A stretch of 64,000 bases of DNA. Source: Mycobacterium aquaticum. Lineage in GTDB: Bacteria; Actinomycetota; Actinomycetes; Mycobacteriales; Mycobacteriaceae. The position numbers and the translations under genes were made by a program. How positions within the stretch are numbered: position 1 is the stretch's first letter; every line of letters starts with the position of its first letter. Positions 55,453 to 64,000 of this stretch are shown here, one piece after another. The stretch covers positions 1 to 64,000 of the forward strand of contig NZ_MVHF01000011.1 in assembly GCF_002086485.1 (NCBI RefSeq), read 5' to 3'. The notes beneath the pieces were generated by a model that was given only the letters and a program-made list of their open reading frames with translations, did not search any database and was not told where the DNA came from.

Positions 55453-58025
55453 CAGGCCGGGCTCGCCGCCAGCTTCAGCGCCTCAGCCAGGTAGGGCGCA
55501 CTCGCACTGTCGGCGTGCGTCGACGCCTGCACCGGTGTCCCGGTCGCGACCACACGTCCACCATCTCCTCCGGCACCCGGGCCGAGGTCGATGACGTAGT
55601 CGGCCTGTGCGACCACCCGCATGTCGAGTTCGACCACCACCACCGTGTTGCCCGCGTCCACCAGCTTCTGCAGGTGCACCATCAGCCGGTCGGTGTCGGC
55701 GGGATGCAAACCCGCGGATGGTTCGTCGAGCAGGTAGAGCGCGTCGCCGCGGTGTGCCCGTTGCAGTTCGGTGGCGAGCTTGACGCGTTGGGCTTCGCCG
55801 CCGGAGAGCTCGGTCGCGGGCTGGCCCAGCCGCAGATACCCCAGCCCGACATCACAGAGCACCGTCAGGGAGCGCAGGATCTCGGCTTCCCCTTCGAAGA
55901 AATCGCGGGCCTGCTCGACACCCATCTCCAGGATCTCGGCGATGTTGCGATCACGCCAGGTGATCTCCAAAGTGCTTGCCTTGTAGCGAGTTCCGTCGCA
56001 GTCAGAGCAGGGGGTGTAGACGCTGGGCAAGAACAGCAACTCGACCATCACCCACCCTTCACCCTCACACGTCGGGCAGCGTCCCGACGCGACGTTGAAC
56101 GAGAACCGCCCGGCCTTGTAGCCGCGGCGCCGCGATTCCGGTGTCTCGGCGAAACGACGACGGATGTGGTCGAACATGCCGGTGTAAGTGGCGACGTTGG
56201 ACCGGGGTGTGCGGCCGATGGGTTTCTGATCGATGCTCACCACACGTCGCAAGCCACCGATGTCGCCGACGATCTTGCCGTCGACCGGTGCGGAATCGCC
56301 TGCCAGCAGCAGATCGTCGTCATCGGACGTATCGTCGGTCGCACCCGTCACGGGGGCGCCCAGGTACTCGGCGACCAGCGTCGGCAGCGCCTGACTCACC
56401 AGGCTGGATTTCCCGGCGCCCGAGATTCCGGTGACGGCGGTCAGACATTTCAGCGGGAACGACACTGCCACGTCGTGAAGGTTGTTGCGGCTCACGTGTT
56501 CCAGCCGCAGCCAGCCACTGGGCTCCCGCGGGGTGCGCGAAACTGGCTTCGTCAAACCGAAAAGGTAACGCCGCGTGGAGGATTCGTCTACTTTCCGCAG
56601 ACCTTCCGGTGGGCCGCTGTAGAGGATCTGGCCGCCGCGCTCGCCGGCTCCGGGTCCGATGTCCACCAACCAGTCTGCGGCGCCGATGATGTCGAGCGAG
56701 TGCTCGACGAGGAAGACGCTGTTACCGCGTCGCTTGAGCCCCTGCAGAATCCCCAGCAACGCGTCCCGGTCGCGTGGGTGCAGACCTGCCGATGGCTCGT
56801 CGAGCACGTACACCACGCCGAACAGCTGTGACGACAGTTGGGTGGCCAGGCGCAGCCGCTGCAGTTCACCCGACGACAACGTCGGGGTGCTGCGGTCCAA
56901 CGACAGGTAGCCCAGGCCCAGATCCATGATCGGGTGCAGCCGCTCGAGCAGTTCGGCCGCCAAACGTCCGGCGGCGGCCCGTTTTTCGACGGCGATGTCG
57001 GAATCCGCGTGGTGCGCCGGGGTGCCGGCGGCCACGGGTTCCAGCAACTCGGCAAGCCGGATCAGCGACAGCCCAGAGAGTTCGGCGATGTCGAAACCCT
57101 CGAAGGTGACCGACAAGGCCTCGGGCTTGAGCAACTTGCCGTCGCACGTCGAACAGACCGCGCCGCGGACGAACTGGGAGACGCGCTTCTTCATCTGCGC
57201 GCTCTTGGTGTTGGCGAAGGTGTCCAGGACGTAGCGCCGGGCGCCGGTGAACGTGCCCTGGTAGCTGGGCTCCATCTCCATGGCCACGGCCCGACGCGTC
57301 TGCGCCGGGGTGAACCCCGCATACACCGGCACGGTTGGCCGCTCGTCGGTATAGAGGATCCAGTCCCGATCCTTCTTCGGCAGGTCCTTCCACGGCGTGT
57401 CGACGTCGTAGCCCAGCGACACCAGGATGTCGCGCAGGTTCTGCCCGTGCCATGCCGCCGGCCACGCCGCGATGGCCCGGTCGCGGATGGTCAGCGACGG
57501 ATCGGGCACCATGAGTTCCTCGGGCACCTCGTACACCCGGCCGATGCCGTGACAGGTCGGGCACGCGCCCGGCACGGTGTTCGGGGAGAAATCCTCCGCG
57601 AACAGCATGGGCTGGTCCGCCGGATAGTGCCCGGCACGCGAGTAGAGCATGCGGACCAGGCTCGACAGTGTCGTCACGCTGCCCACCGATGACCGGGCGC
57701 TGCCCGCGCCACGCTGCTGCTGCAGGGCCACCGCGGGGGGCATCCCCTCGATGGAGTCGACGTCGGGAACACCCACCTGGTCGATCAGTCGACGTGCGTA
57801 CGGAGCCACCGATTCCAGATAGCGGCGCTGCGACTCGGCGAACAACGTGCCGAATGCCAGTGATGACTTGCCAGATCCCGACACACCGGTGAAGACCACC
57901 AGTGCGTCCCTCGGAACATCGACGTCTATGTTCTTGAGGTTGTGCTCGCGGGCGCCGCGCACCTGGACATCGGCCGGTATGTCCGCCGACCGCTCATCCC
58001 ACGGCCGCTCCAACGATCTCGTCAC
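55452..58025 (-). CDS. UvrA paralogue lacking the UvrB-binding domain (UvrA2 type)
   Basis: An 857-residue UvrA-like tandem ABC ATPase: Walker [10 protein letters not shown] and GISGAGKSS, signatures [12 protein letters not shown] and [12 protein letters not shown], Walker [12 protein letters not shown] and [11 protein letters not shown], zinc modules [15 protein letters not shown] and CPTCEGEG...CSDCDGTRY. Unlike the uvrA product it goes directly from [13 protein letters not shown] to the next zinc module: about 110 residues, corresponding to the UvrB-binding domain, are missing. A role in drug tolerance or alternative damage handling is known for UvrA2 proteins elsewhere. GTG 58025 is my start; the frame continues 78 bases upstream. 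Confidence 0.87.
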   Translation of the reverse strand: MTRSLERPWDERSADIPADVQVRGAREHNLKNIDVDVPRDALVVFTGVSGSGKSSLAFGTLFAESQRRYLESVAPYARRLIDQVGVPDVDSIEGMPPAVALQQQRGAGSARSSVGSVTTLSSLVRMLYSRAGHYPADQPMLFAEDFSPNTVPGACPTCHGIGRVYEVPEELMVPDPSLTIRDRAIAAWPAAWHGQNLRDILVSLGYDVDTPWKDLPKKDRDWILYTDERPTVPVYAGFTPAQTRRAVAMEMEPSYQGTFTGARRYVLDTFANTKSAQMKKRVSQFVRGAVCSTCDGKLLKPEALSVTFEGFDIAELSGLSLIRLAELLEPVAAGTPAHHADSDIAVEKRAAAGRLAAELLERLHPIMDLGLGYLSLDRSTPTLSSGELQRLRLATQLSSQLFGVVYVLDEPSAGLHPRDRDALLGILQGLKRRGNSVFLVEHSLDIIGAADWLVDIGPGAGERGGQILYSGPPEGLRKVDESSTRRYLFGLTKPVSRTPREPSGWLRLEHVSRNNLHDVAVSFPLKCLTAVTGISGAGKSSLVSQALPTLVAEYLGAPVTGATDDTSDDDDLLLAGDSAPVDGKIVGDIGGLRRVVSIDQKPIGRTPRSNVATYTGMFDHIRRRFAETPESRRRGYKAGRFSFNVASGRCPTCEGEGWVMVELLFLPSVYTPCSDCDGTRYKASTLEITWRDRNIAEILEMGVEQARDFFEGEAEILRSLTVLCDVGLGYLRLGQPATELSGGEAQRVKLATELQRAHRGDALYLLDEPSAGLHPADTDRLMVHLQKLVDAGNTVVVVELDMRVVAQADYVIDLGPGAGGDGGRVVATGTPVQASTHADSASAPYLAEALKLAASPA

Positions 58026-58170
58026 ACCACGCGACCCTAGCCGCGACTCGAAAGGGTGGGAGAACCCGTACCGAGACCTACCCCGGTTGGGCGTCACGGC
58101 CACGATCGGGGCGGCCGGGCGGCACCTCGACGAGCGTCGAGATACCGCCCGACTTCCCCTGACCCATGCG

Positions 58171-58241
58171 AGCGAGTGACGGGATTCGAACCCGCGTTAA
58201 CGGCTTTGCAGGCCGGTGCCTAGCCACTCAGCCACACCCGC
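58171..58241 (-). tRNA. tRNA-Cys(GCA)
   Basis: The minus strand folds as a tRNA: acceptor GCGGGTG/CACTCGC (one G-U), D arm GCT/GGC, anticodon loop CTGCAAA (GCA at 58207-58209), a 4-base variable loop and T arm GCGGG-TTCGAAT-CCCGT. Discriminator base is U, the cysteine identity element. CCA is not encoded. The first anticodon-stem pair is a C-T mismatch. Confidence 0.93.
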
Positions 58242-58301
58242 AGTGCCCATCACAGTGCCAGCCGCAGCCTCGCCCGCCTACCGTTTCGATCTTGATGATC
58301 G

Positions 58302-59069
58302 CTAACCCTCGTCCGCCCCGACCGGCCTGCCCACCGCCGGACCGCCTTGGGGCCAACCGGCGGGCGAGTCCTCCCAAGGTTCCTGGCGGCCGTACGGCGT
58401 CAGATCCAGGAACGGATAGCCCACGGCGGAATGATCCAGACCGCGGGCATACGCCGAGTACGTGTGGAACACGTCGTCGCCGCGACGCAGGAAGACGCTG
58501 GCACCGGGCCAGTCGCCGCGCAGGTCGGCATCCGTCCATCCGTCGGCGTGCAACTCGTCGAGCGACTTGTAGTTGTATTCGACCGGCGCTCGCGAAGGAT
58601 CGAGCGTCACGTGGTAGTCGTAGGTGAAATCGTTGTCGCGAGACGAGTACCACGGGAACGTCCAGCCGTGCTGATCGCGGTAGGCGGCGATGCTCGCATA
58701 TGGCGCCCGCGATACGCATGCGAAGGTGACATCCTTGCCGTGCAACAGCTTTCGGTCCTCATCGGTGAACGTCAGATCCGCCGCGGCGGTGCAACTCGGG
58801 CAGCCGGCGTCGACCGCGTCGATCCACATGAAGTGGTGAATGTAGAGCTGGCTGCGCCCCTCGAACATGTCCAGCAGGCTGACCTCCCCGTCGGGACCCT
58901 CGAACACGTAGTTCTTGGTGACCGGCACCATCGGCAGCCGACGGCGTTCGGCGTTGACGGCATCGCGCAGGTGGGTCACTTCGCGTTCGCGGGCCAGCAG
59001 CTTGGTACGCGCCTGGAGCCACTCCTCCCGAGTGGCGACATCGGGATAGGCAACGGGTTGTGCAGACAT
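58302..59069 (-). CDS. DUF899 thioredoxin-like protein
   Basis: A 255-residue member of DUF899, whose fold resembles thioredoxin. Marks: PVTKNYVFEGPDGEVSLLDMFEGRSQL, a GCPSC redox-like motif, and DVFHTYSAYARGLDHSAVGYPFLDLTPYG at the end. Enzymatic role unknown. ATG 59069 has GAGGAG seven bases upstream. It is divergent from the MgtC-family gene. Confidence 0.85.
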   Translation of the reverse strand: MSAQPVAYPDVATREEWLQARTKLLAREREVTHLRDAVNAERRRLPMVPVTKNYVFEGPDGEVSLLDMFEGRSQLYIHHFMWIDAVDAGCPSCTAAADLTFTDEDRKLLHGKDVTFACVSRAPYASIAAYRDQHGWTFPWYSSRDNDFTYDYHVTLDPSRAPVEYNYKSLDELHADGWTDADLRGDWPGASVFLRRGDDVFHTYSAYARGLDHSAVGYPFLDLTPYGRQEPWEDSPAGWPQGGPAVGRPVGADEG

Positions 59070-59157
59070 GAGTTCGCTCCTCGTCAGTTGGCGGCCTATG
59101 CCAAAACAGACCTCAGACGCGGCCAAAAGTCATCGTGCGCACGCTAACTTCTTCGAT

Positions 59158-59889
59158 ATGGATCTCTGGCTGGCCGACCCGGCGTTCTTCGGCGGTGCGG
59201 GGCAAGGTTCCCGTCAGATCGCCGAGCTGTTCGTCGCGTTCGGGCTGACGGCGTTGATCGGGCTGGAACGCGAAGTCCAGGGCAAAGCCGCCGGGCTGCG
59301 TACCCAGACCATTGTCGGTACCGCGGCCGCGCTGATCCTGTTGGTCAGCAAGTACGGCTTCGGCGACGTGTTGGCCACGGGTTTGGTGGTCGTCGACCCG
59401 TCCCGGGTCGCCGCCCAGATCGTCTCCGGCATAGGGTTTCTCGGTGCCGGCATCATCATCGTCCGACGCGGGTCGGTACACGGCCTGACCACCGCCGCGG
59501 CGGTCTGGGAGTCCGCGGCGATCGGAATGGCCGCGGGCGCCGGGCTTTTCCTGCTCGCCTGCACGGTGACGGCGATGCACTTCCTGATCGTGCTGGGTTT
59601 CATGCCCGTGGTCAGACGACTCACCGCACGCCTGGGCGGATCGGTCCGCATGCATGTCACCTATGCCGACGGTCGCGGTGTCATGCACCAACTGCTGCAG
59701 GCCTGCGAGCGCAGGCAATGGCAGCTGACGGATCTGGTCGCCGACGCCCCGCAGGGTTCGCCCGGCGGGGCCGGTCAGTGCGGGGTGATGCTGACGCTGT
59801 CAGGCAGCGGGATCCTCGCGGCATCGACCGTGCTGGCCGGCATCGACGGGGTCACCGCAGTCCACCAACTCGACACCGACGCGGAGTAG
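59158..59889 (+). CDS. MgtC/SapB-family membrane protein
   Basis: A 243-residue protein with four to five membrane helices in the first ~150 residues, carrying ALIGLEREVQGKAAGLRTQTIVGTAAALI and GIGFLGAGIIIVRRGSVHGLTTAAAVW, then a cytosolic ACT-like domain. MgtC proteins support growth at low magnesium and in macrophages. TAACTT at 59145-59150 is seven bases before ATG 59158 and there is no ribosome site, pointing to a leaderless message. No magnesium riboswitch fits in the 88-base gap. Confidence 0.88.
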   Translation: MDLWLADPAFFGGAGQGSRQIAELFVAFGLTALIGLEREVQGKAAGLRTQTIVGTAAALILLVSKYGFGDVLATGLVVVDPSRVAAQIVSGIGFLGAGIIIVRRGSVHGLTTAAAVWESAAIGMAAGAGLFLLACTVTAMHFLIVLGFMPVVRRLTARLGGSVRMHVTYADGRGVMHQLLQACERRQWQLTDLVADAPQGSPGGAGQCGVMLTLSGSGILAASTVLAGIDGVTAVHQLDTDAE

Positions 59890-59895
59890 GCGTCG

Positions 59896-61290
59896 TCAGC
59901 GGCGCGCGGCGCGGGCCGACGCCACCGCACCCAGTGCGGCCAGCACCGCGAGAGTGACGAAGAGGCACCTCGCGGCGAACACGTCGCTGCCGTCCGCCAG
60001 GTTGACCACCACGCCGGTGAGCCCCGCACCGAACGCCCCGCAGATCAGCTGCACGGTGTTGATGGCCGCCGCCGCGGCCGGCCCTTCCGCCGGGTCGTCC
60101 ACACTGCTCATCGCCCAAGCCGACAAATGTGGCCAGGCACTGCCGATGCCGATGCCGGCGAGCAGCAGGGCGACAGCCCACCCCGCCACCAAACCGGGCG
60201 CCATCCCGGCGCGCACCAGCACTGCCGCCGACGCCAGGCCCACCGCCACCACCAGCGGCGCCAGCGCCACCGTCCGCACCAAGCCCCGCTCGTTGCGGAC
60301 GGACGCGCTGACAAGCTCGCCGACGGTCCAGCCGACCGAGAGCACCGCGCCGAAAAAGCCCGCCACGACCGGCGTGAGGTGGGCCAGCCGTTGGGCGAAC
60401 AACGGCACATAGGTGTCGACCATGGTTGCGGCCATCAGTACGCCCAGGGTCAGGTAGATCCATTTCAGCGGGCCTGCCCCGAAAGCGCTGGGCGGCAACA
60501 CAGTCGACGCGGCCCGCCGGTCGACCACCAGGAAGCAGCCGACCAGTGCGAGACCGACCACCAGCATCGCCACGGTGGCCCGCGGGTCGTGCGGAACACC
60601 GGCCACGCTGACCGCCATCGCCGCCGAGCCCAACAGCACCAGCGACCACACCGGGATACCCGGCACCGGCGGGCGCGATTCGGCCCGGTCCCGACCGGGC
60701 AGTGCGAACGGCACCAGCACCGCCATCGCCGCGGTCAGCGCTGCGAGCACCCCGAACGCCCACCGCCACAGGCCCCACTGCGCGAACAACCCGCCGGCAG
60801 CCGGGCCGATCACCGTGCCCACCCCCCACATCGCCGAAACCAGCGCGGAAGCCTTGGTCCACAAGCTCTTCGGCAGCGCGGTGTTGATGACGGCGTAGCC
60901 CAGTCCGGCCAGCAACCCGCCTGCGAAACCCTGCACCGTGCGGCTCGCGAGCAGCAGCGGCATGCTGGGCGCCAGGGCACAACCCAGGCTCCCTGCGCAG
61001 AACACCGCAAGGCCGAGCAGATACGCGCGCCGCGGGCCCATCCGCATCAGCACCGAGTGCACCGTCGTCGCCGCGACCACCGACGCCACCAGATACACCG
61101 TGGTGACCCACGCGTACAAGCGGTGACCACCGATGTCGGTGACCGCGCTGGGCAACAGGCTGATGGTGATGAACTCGTTGGTGGCGTACAGCAGCACGCC
61201 ACCGGCCAACACGGTCGACGCGCCAAGGTGTCTGGCCCCCAGGAGCTGCCGCCAGGTGCCCTCGGCTTCGGCCGTCACGGTCTCGGTCAC
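59896..61290 (-). CDS. MFS drug efflux transporter (Rv1634 type)
   Basis: A 464-residue major facilitator with 14-helix-like (DHA2) organisation. The loop 2-3 motif A is RMGPRRAYLLG, and motif C-like GVGTVIGPAAGGLFAQ lies in helix 5. Probable proton-driven multidrug exporter; Rv1634 has been associated with drug efflux (recalled). GTG 61290 is seven bases from a TAACGT -10 element, so the message is probably leaderless, and a 19-bp spacer with an internal dyad indicates MerR-type activation. Confidence 0.9.
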   Translation of the reverse strand: MTETVTAEAEGTWRQLLGARHLGASTVLAGGVLLYATNEFITISLLPSAVTDIGGHRLYAWVTTVYLVASVVAATTVHSVLMRMGPRRAYLLGLAVFCAGSLGCALAPSMPLLLASRTVQGFAGGLLAGLGYAVINTALPKSLWTKASALVSAMWGVGTVIGPAAGGLFAQWGLWRWAFGVLAALTAAMAVLVPFALPGRDRAESRPPVPGIPVWSLVLLGSAAMAVSVAGVPHDPRATVAMLVVGLALVGCFLVVDRRAASTVLPPSAFGAGPLKWIYLTLGVLMAATMVDTYVPLFAQRLAHLTPVVAGFFGAVLSVGWTVGELVSASVRNERGLVRTVALAPLVVAVGLASAAVLVRAGMAPGLVAGWAVALLLAGIGIGSAWPHLSAWAMSSVDDPAEGPAAAAAINTVQLICGAFGAGLTGVVVNLADGSDVFAARCLFVTLAVLAALGAVASARAARR

Positions 61291-61297
61291 GGCAGTG

Positions 61298-61328
61298 ACG
61301 TTAGGAGCTCAACAGCCGTTGAGGTCAA
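61298..61328 (-). promoter_or_regulatory. MerR/SoxR-type promoter of the MFS exporter
   Basis: On the minus strand -35 TTGACC (61323-61328) and -10 TAACGT (61298-61303) are separated by 19 bp, the long spacing typical of MerR-family promoters. The spacer contains the dyad CTCAAC-AGCC-GTTGAG (61308-61323). The regulator gene is not in the window. Confidence 0.65.
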
Positions 61329-61335
61329 GGTCGGC

Positions 61336-62247
61336 TCATTTCCGTCCCGCGGTGGCCCAGCTGACGTGCCCGGCGATCAGGTCGTACACCTGCCGAGTGC
61401 TGTCGCCGGCGTTGCTCATGATGTTGTAACCATGGTCGACACCGCGTACTTCGTGATACTCGGCCAAAGCCCCGACGGCATCCAGCTTCTGCGCGTAACG
61501 CCAGGCCTCGGCCCGCAGCCGGTCGTACTCGGCGGTGATCACGAGTGCGGGCGCGATGCCGTCGATACCGTCGGCGTTGTCCCGGTAGGCCGGTGAAGCC
61601 AGCCGATCGACACGTCGCGCAGGATCGGGGATGTACGCGGTGTCGAACACCTCACCCATCCACGGCCGCATCACGGCCTTGCCGCCCAGCGGCGAGCTCT
61701 TGTCCCGAGTCGCGGTCACCAGATCCAGCGGCGGATAGTGCAGCACCTGCAGGGCGATGCCGGGGCCGCCGCGCTCCAGGGCCAGCCGTGCCGCTGCAGC
61801 GGACAGGCTGCCTCCCGCGCTCTGCCCACCGACGCACAGTCGGGTGCCGTCCCACTCGCGCTCGGCGTCGGACGCCCACACCAGGACGTCGTAGATCTGC
61901 TCGACGGGCGCCGGAAACCGGTGCTGCGGGGCCAGCACGTAATCGGTGTTGACGACAACGACATTCGCGTGCGCGGCGAGGTAACGGCACCACGGATCGT
62001 CCTGGTCACGGTGCCCCACGACGAAGCCGCCACCGTGCACATTGACGTACACCGCGGGGGTGGCACTGCCGGCCTTCGGCCAGTAGATGGTTGCCGCGGT
62101 ATCGCCGTACCGGGTCGGAATCGCCACCGACGTTGTGTCGCCCGGGATTTCGGGGAAGCGGACACCGGGTTTGGGCTCCGGGTTGACGGTGGACGAGAAC
62201 AGACGCGCGAGAGCATCGGCCACCAGGGGCGTGGACAAGATGGACAC
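61336..62247 (-). CDS. alpha/beta hydrolase (hormone-sensitive-lipase type esterase)
   Basis: A 303-residue serine esterase of the Lip/HSL family: oxyanion motif HGGGFVVGH (about 70-78), nucleophile GQSAGGS (serine about residue 143), acidic residue in ITAEYDRLRAE and histidine in VRGVDHGYNI. Likely a cytosolic short-chain ester hydrolase. The GTG at 62247 follows the uvrB stop by five bases, so it is probably co-transcribed with uvrB, although no functional link is evident. Confidence 0.88.
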   Translation of the reverse strand: MSILSTPLVADALARLFSSTVNPEPKPGVRFPEIPGDTTSVAIPTRYGDTAATIYWPKAGSATPAVYVNVHGGGFVVGHRDQDDPWCRYLAAHANVVVVNTDYVLAPQHRFPAPVEQIYDVLVWASDAEREWDGTRLCVGGQSAGGSLSAAAARLALERGGPGIALQVLHYPPLDLVTATRDKSSPLGGKAVMRPWMGEVFDTAYIPDPARRVDRLASPAYRDNADGIDGIAPALVITAEYDRLRAEAWRYAQKLDAVGALAEYHEVRGVDHGYNIMSNAGDSTRQVYDLIAGHVSWATAGRK

Positions 62248-62252
62248 GGGGG

Positions 62253-64000
62253 CTATTTAAGACCCGCCGCGTCCATACCCCGCAACTCCTTTTTCAGGTC
62301 CGCGACCTCGTCGCGGATGCGGGCGGCCAGCTCGAACTGCAGGTCGCGCGCCGCAGTCATCATCTGCTCGGTCAGATCCTTGATGAGATCCGCCAATTCG
62401 GCCCGCGGCATGTTCGACGTGTCGCGGCCCTCGATGATGCCCGCGCTGACCGCGCGGCCTGGCGCGCCTTGCGCCCGGCGACCGCGGGACGCGTTGCGCC
62501 CGGACCCACCGACCTCGACCGCCTCGGTATCGTCGGCCTCGCGGTAGACCTGGTCGAGGATGTCGGCGATCTTCTTGCGCAACGGCTTTGGATCGATGCC
62601 GTTGGCCTCGTTGTAGGCGATCTGCTTGGCTCGGCGTCGCTCGGTCTCGTCGATGGCCTCACGCATCGAATCCGTGATCTTGTCGGCGTACATGTGCACC
62701 TCGCCGGACACGTTGCGGGCCGCGCGACCGATGGTCTGGATCAGGCTGCGGGTCGAGCGCAGGAACCCCTCCTTGTCGGCGTCGAGAATCGCCACCAGCG
62801 ACACCTCCGGCAGGTCGAGACCCTCGCGGAGCAGGTTGATGCCGACCAGCACGTCGTACTCGCCCAACCGCAATTGCCGCAGCAGCTCGACCCGGCGCAG
62901 GGTGTCGACCTCGGAATGCAGGTAGCGCACCCGGATGCCGAGTTCCAACAGATAGTCGGTGAGGTCCTCGGCCATCTTCTTGGTCAGGGTGGTCACCAGG
63001 ACACGCTCGTCGCGTTCGGTGCGGATGCGGATCTCGCCGATCAGATCGTCGATCTGCCCCTTGGTGGGCTTGACGATCACCTTGGGGTCCACCAACCCGG
63101 TCGGGCGGATGACCTGTTCGACGAACTCGCCGCCGGCCTGGCCGATCTCGTACGGGCCGGGGGTGGCCGACAGGTACACCGTCTGACCGATGCGGCTGGC
63201 GAACTCCTCCCAGGTCAACGGCCGGTTGTCGACCGCGGACGGGAGCCGGAAGCCGAAGTCCACCAGGTTGCGCTTGCGGGACATGTCGCCCTCGTACATG
63301 CCGCCGATCTGCGGAACGGTCACGTGAGACTCGTCGATGACCAGTAGGAAATCCTCGGGGAAGTAGTCGAGCAGGCAGGCCGGTGCCGAACCAGCCGGGC
63401 GTCCGTCGATGTGGCGTGAGTAGTTCTCGATACCCGAGCAGAAGCCGACCTGCTTCATCATCTCGACGTCGTAGTTGGTGCGCATCCGCAGCCGCTGGGC
63501 CTCAAGCAGTTTGCCCTGCCGCTCCAACTCGGAGAGCCGCTCTTCCAGCTCCTCCTCGATGGTCGCGATGGCACGTGCCATGCGCTCGGGCCCGGCCACG
63601 TAATGGGTGGCCGGGAAGATCCGCAGCGAATCGACCTGGCGGACGATGTCACCGGTCAGCGGATGCAGGTAGTACAGCGCCTCGATCTCGTCGCCGAAGA
63701 ACTCGATGCGGACCGCCAGCTCTTCGTAGGACGGGATGATCTCGACGGTGTCGCCACGCACCCGGAACGTTCCGCGGGTGAACGCCATGTCGTTGCGGTT
63801 GTACTGGACGTCCACCAGCAGTCGCAGCAGACCGTCGCGGGGCACCTCGTCGCCCACGTTCAGCTCCACCGAGCGGTCCAGGTAGGACTGCGGCGTACCG
63901 AGGCCGTAGATGCACGACACCGAGGCGACCACCACGACGTCGCGCCGCGACAGCAGGCTGGAGGTCGCCGAGTGCCGCAGCCGCTCGACATCGTCGTTGA
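62253..64000 (-). CDS. uvrB: excinuclease ABC subunit B, 3' part (5' end outside the window)
   Basis: Helicase-like damage-verification subunit. About 581 codons are present, from just before [18 protein letters not shown] (motif III region) to the stop; about 130-150 N-terminal residues including Walker A lie beyond 64000. Visible: beta-hairpin/UvrB flap, [28 protein letters not shown], motif [31 protein letters not shown], motif [11 protein letters not shown], and the C-terminal UVR helix pair ([28 protein letters not shown]). Together with uvrA it makes this window an NER hub. Confidence 0.96.
   Translation of the reverse strand, partial: NDDVERLRHSATSSLLSRRDVVVVASVSCIYGLGTPQSYLDRSVELNVGDEVPRDGLLRLLVDVQYNRNDMAFTRGTFRVRGDTVEIIPSYEELAVRIEFFGDEIEALYYLHPLTGDIVRQVDSLRIFPATHYVAGPERMARAIATIEEELEERLSELERQGKLLEAQRLRMRTNYDVEMMKQVGFCSGIENYSRHIDGRPAGSAPACLLDYFPEDFLLVIDESHVTVPQIGGMYEGDMSRKRNLVDFGFRLPSAVDNRPLTWEEFASRIGQTVYLSATPGPYEIGQAGGEFVEQVIRPTGLVDPKVIVKPTKGQIDDLIGEIRIRTERDERVLVTTLTKKMAEDLTDYLLELGIRVRYLHSEVDTLRRVELLRQLRLGEYDVLVGINLLREGLDLPEVSLVAILDADKEGFLRSTRSLIQTIGRAARNVSGEVHMYADKITDSMREAIDETERRRAKQIAYNEANGIDPKPLRKKIADILDQVYREADDTEAVEVGGSGRNASRGRRAQGAPGRAVSAGIIEGRDTSNMPRAELADLIKDLTEQMMTAARDLQFELAARIRDEVADLKKELRGMDAAGLK

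Noticed and set aside
59070..59157. Magnesium (M-box) riboswitch before the MgtC-family gene.
   Set aside because: Only 88 bases are available and a leaderless start is more likely; no M-box core was seen.

Overview
The window is chromosomal DNA of a fast-growing Mycolicibacterium (Mycobacterium). The evidence is high GC, arginine and phenylalanyl-tRNA synthetase operons of mycobacterial type, a lysX fusion, an LpqH-family lipoprotein, and an rRNA promoter and leader directly behind tyrS (the rrnB position known from fast growers). Compared from memory, the core gene order is that of M. tuberculosis Rv1689 down to Rv1633, read in reverse. The species cannot be fixed from the sequence alone.

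Layout. 1-346: promoter and leader of an rRNA operon pointing out of the window (minus strand). 347-8289: tyrS-mpg, a drug-type ABC exporter with its TetR regulator, a Trm112-like protein, a secreted protein and a 998-residue lipase/acyl-CoA-synthetase-like fusion. 8433-10214: an ABC-F protein. 10236-18652: argCJBDFRGH on the minus strand, with ATGA/GTGA stop-start overlaps linking argC through argF and phased ArgR half-sites at argC. 18767-25453: pheST, a Ser/Thr kinase with a predicted extracellular RCC1 propeller, and a class III cyclase. 25686-26720: a DUF2236 protein.

26717-34066 is an accessory island that I read as a catabolic pathway for an N-acylated 2-amino sugar acid. It holds a GntP permease, a D-aminoacylase-family deacylase, a D-serine-dehydratase-like PLP ammonia-lyase, a PfkB (KDG-type) kinase, a KDPG aldolase, RidA and an IclR regulator. 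The set resembles the N-acetylglucosaminate (oxidised chitin) route described in marine Pseudoalteromonas. Inside the kinase gene is an in-frame 27-bp tandem repeat.

34113-40212: tsnR-rplT-rpmI-infC (infC starting at ATC), a DUF1844 protein and bifunctional lysX. 40260-50198: an esterase, then a second accessory block with a TPR protein overlapping a CHAT caspase-like protease, an uncharacterised overlapping gene pair and a small membrane protein, followed by an LpqH-like lipoprotein, an AlkX/YcaQ-type protein and a membrane protein.

50202-64000 is rich in DNA repair: uvrA with a PafBC-type (RecA-independent) damage promoter, a UvrA paralogue lacking the UvrB-binding domain, and the 3' part of uvrB. 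Between them lie a metallo-hydrolase, a universal stress protein, TesB, tRNA-Cys, a DUF899 protein, an MgtC-family protein, an MFS exporter behind a MerR-type promoter, and a lipase-like hydrolase. Three copies of a dispersed palindromic element with GCAGAC/GTCTGC ends lie in or at intergenic gaps.
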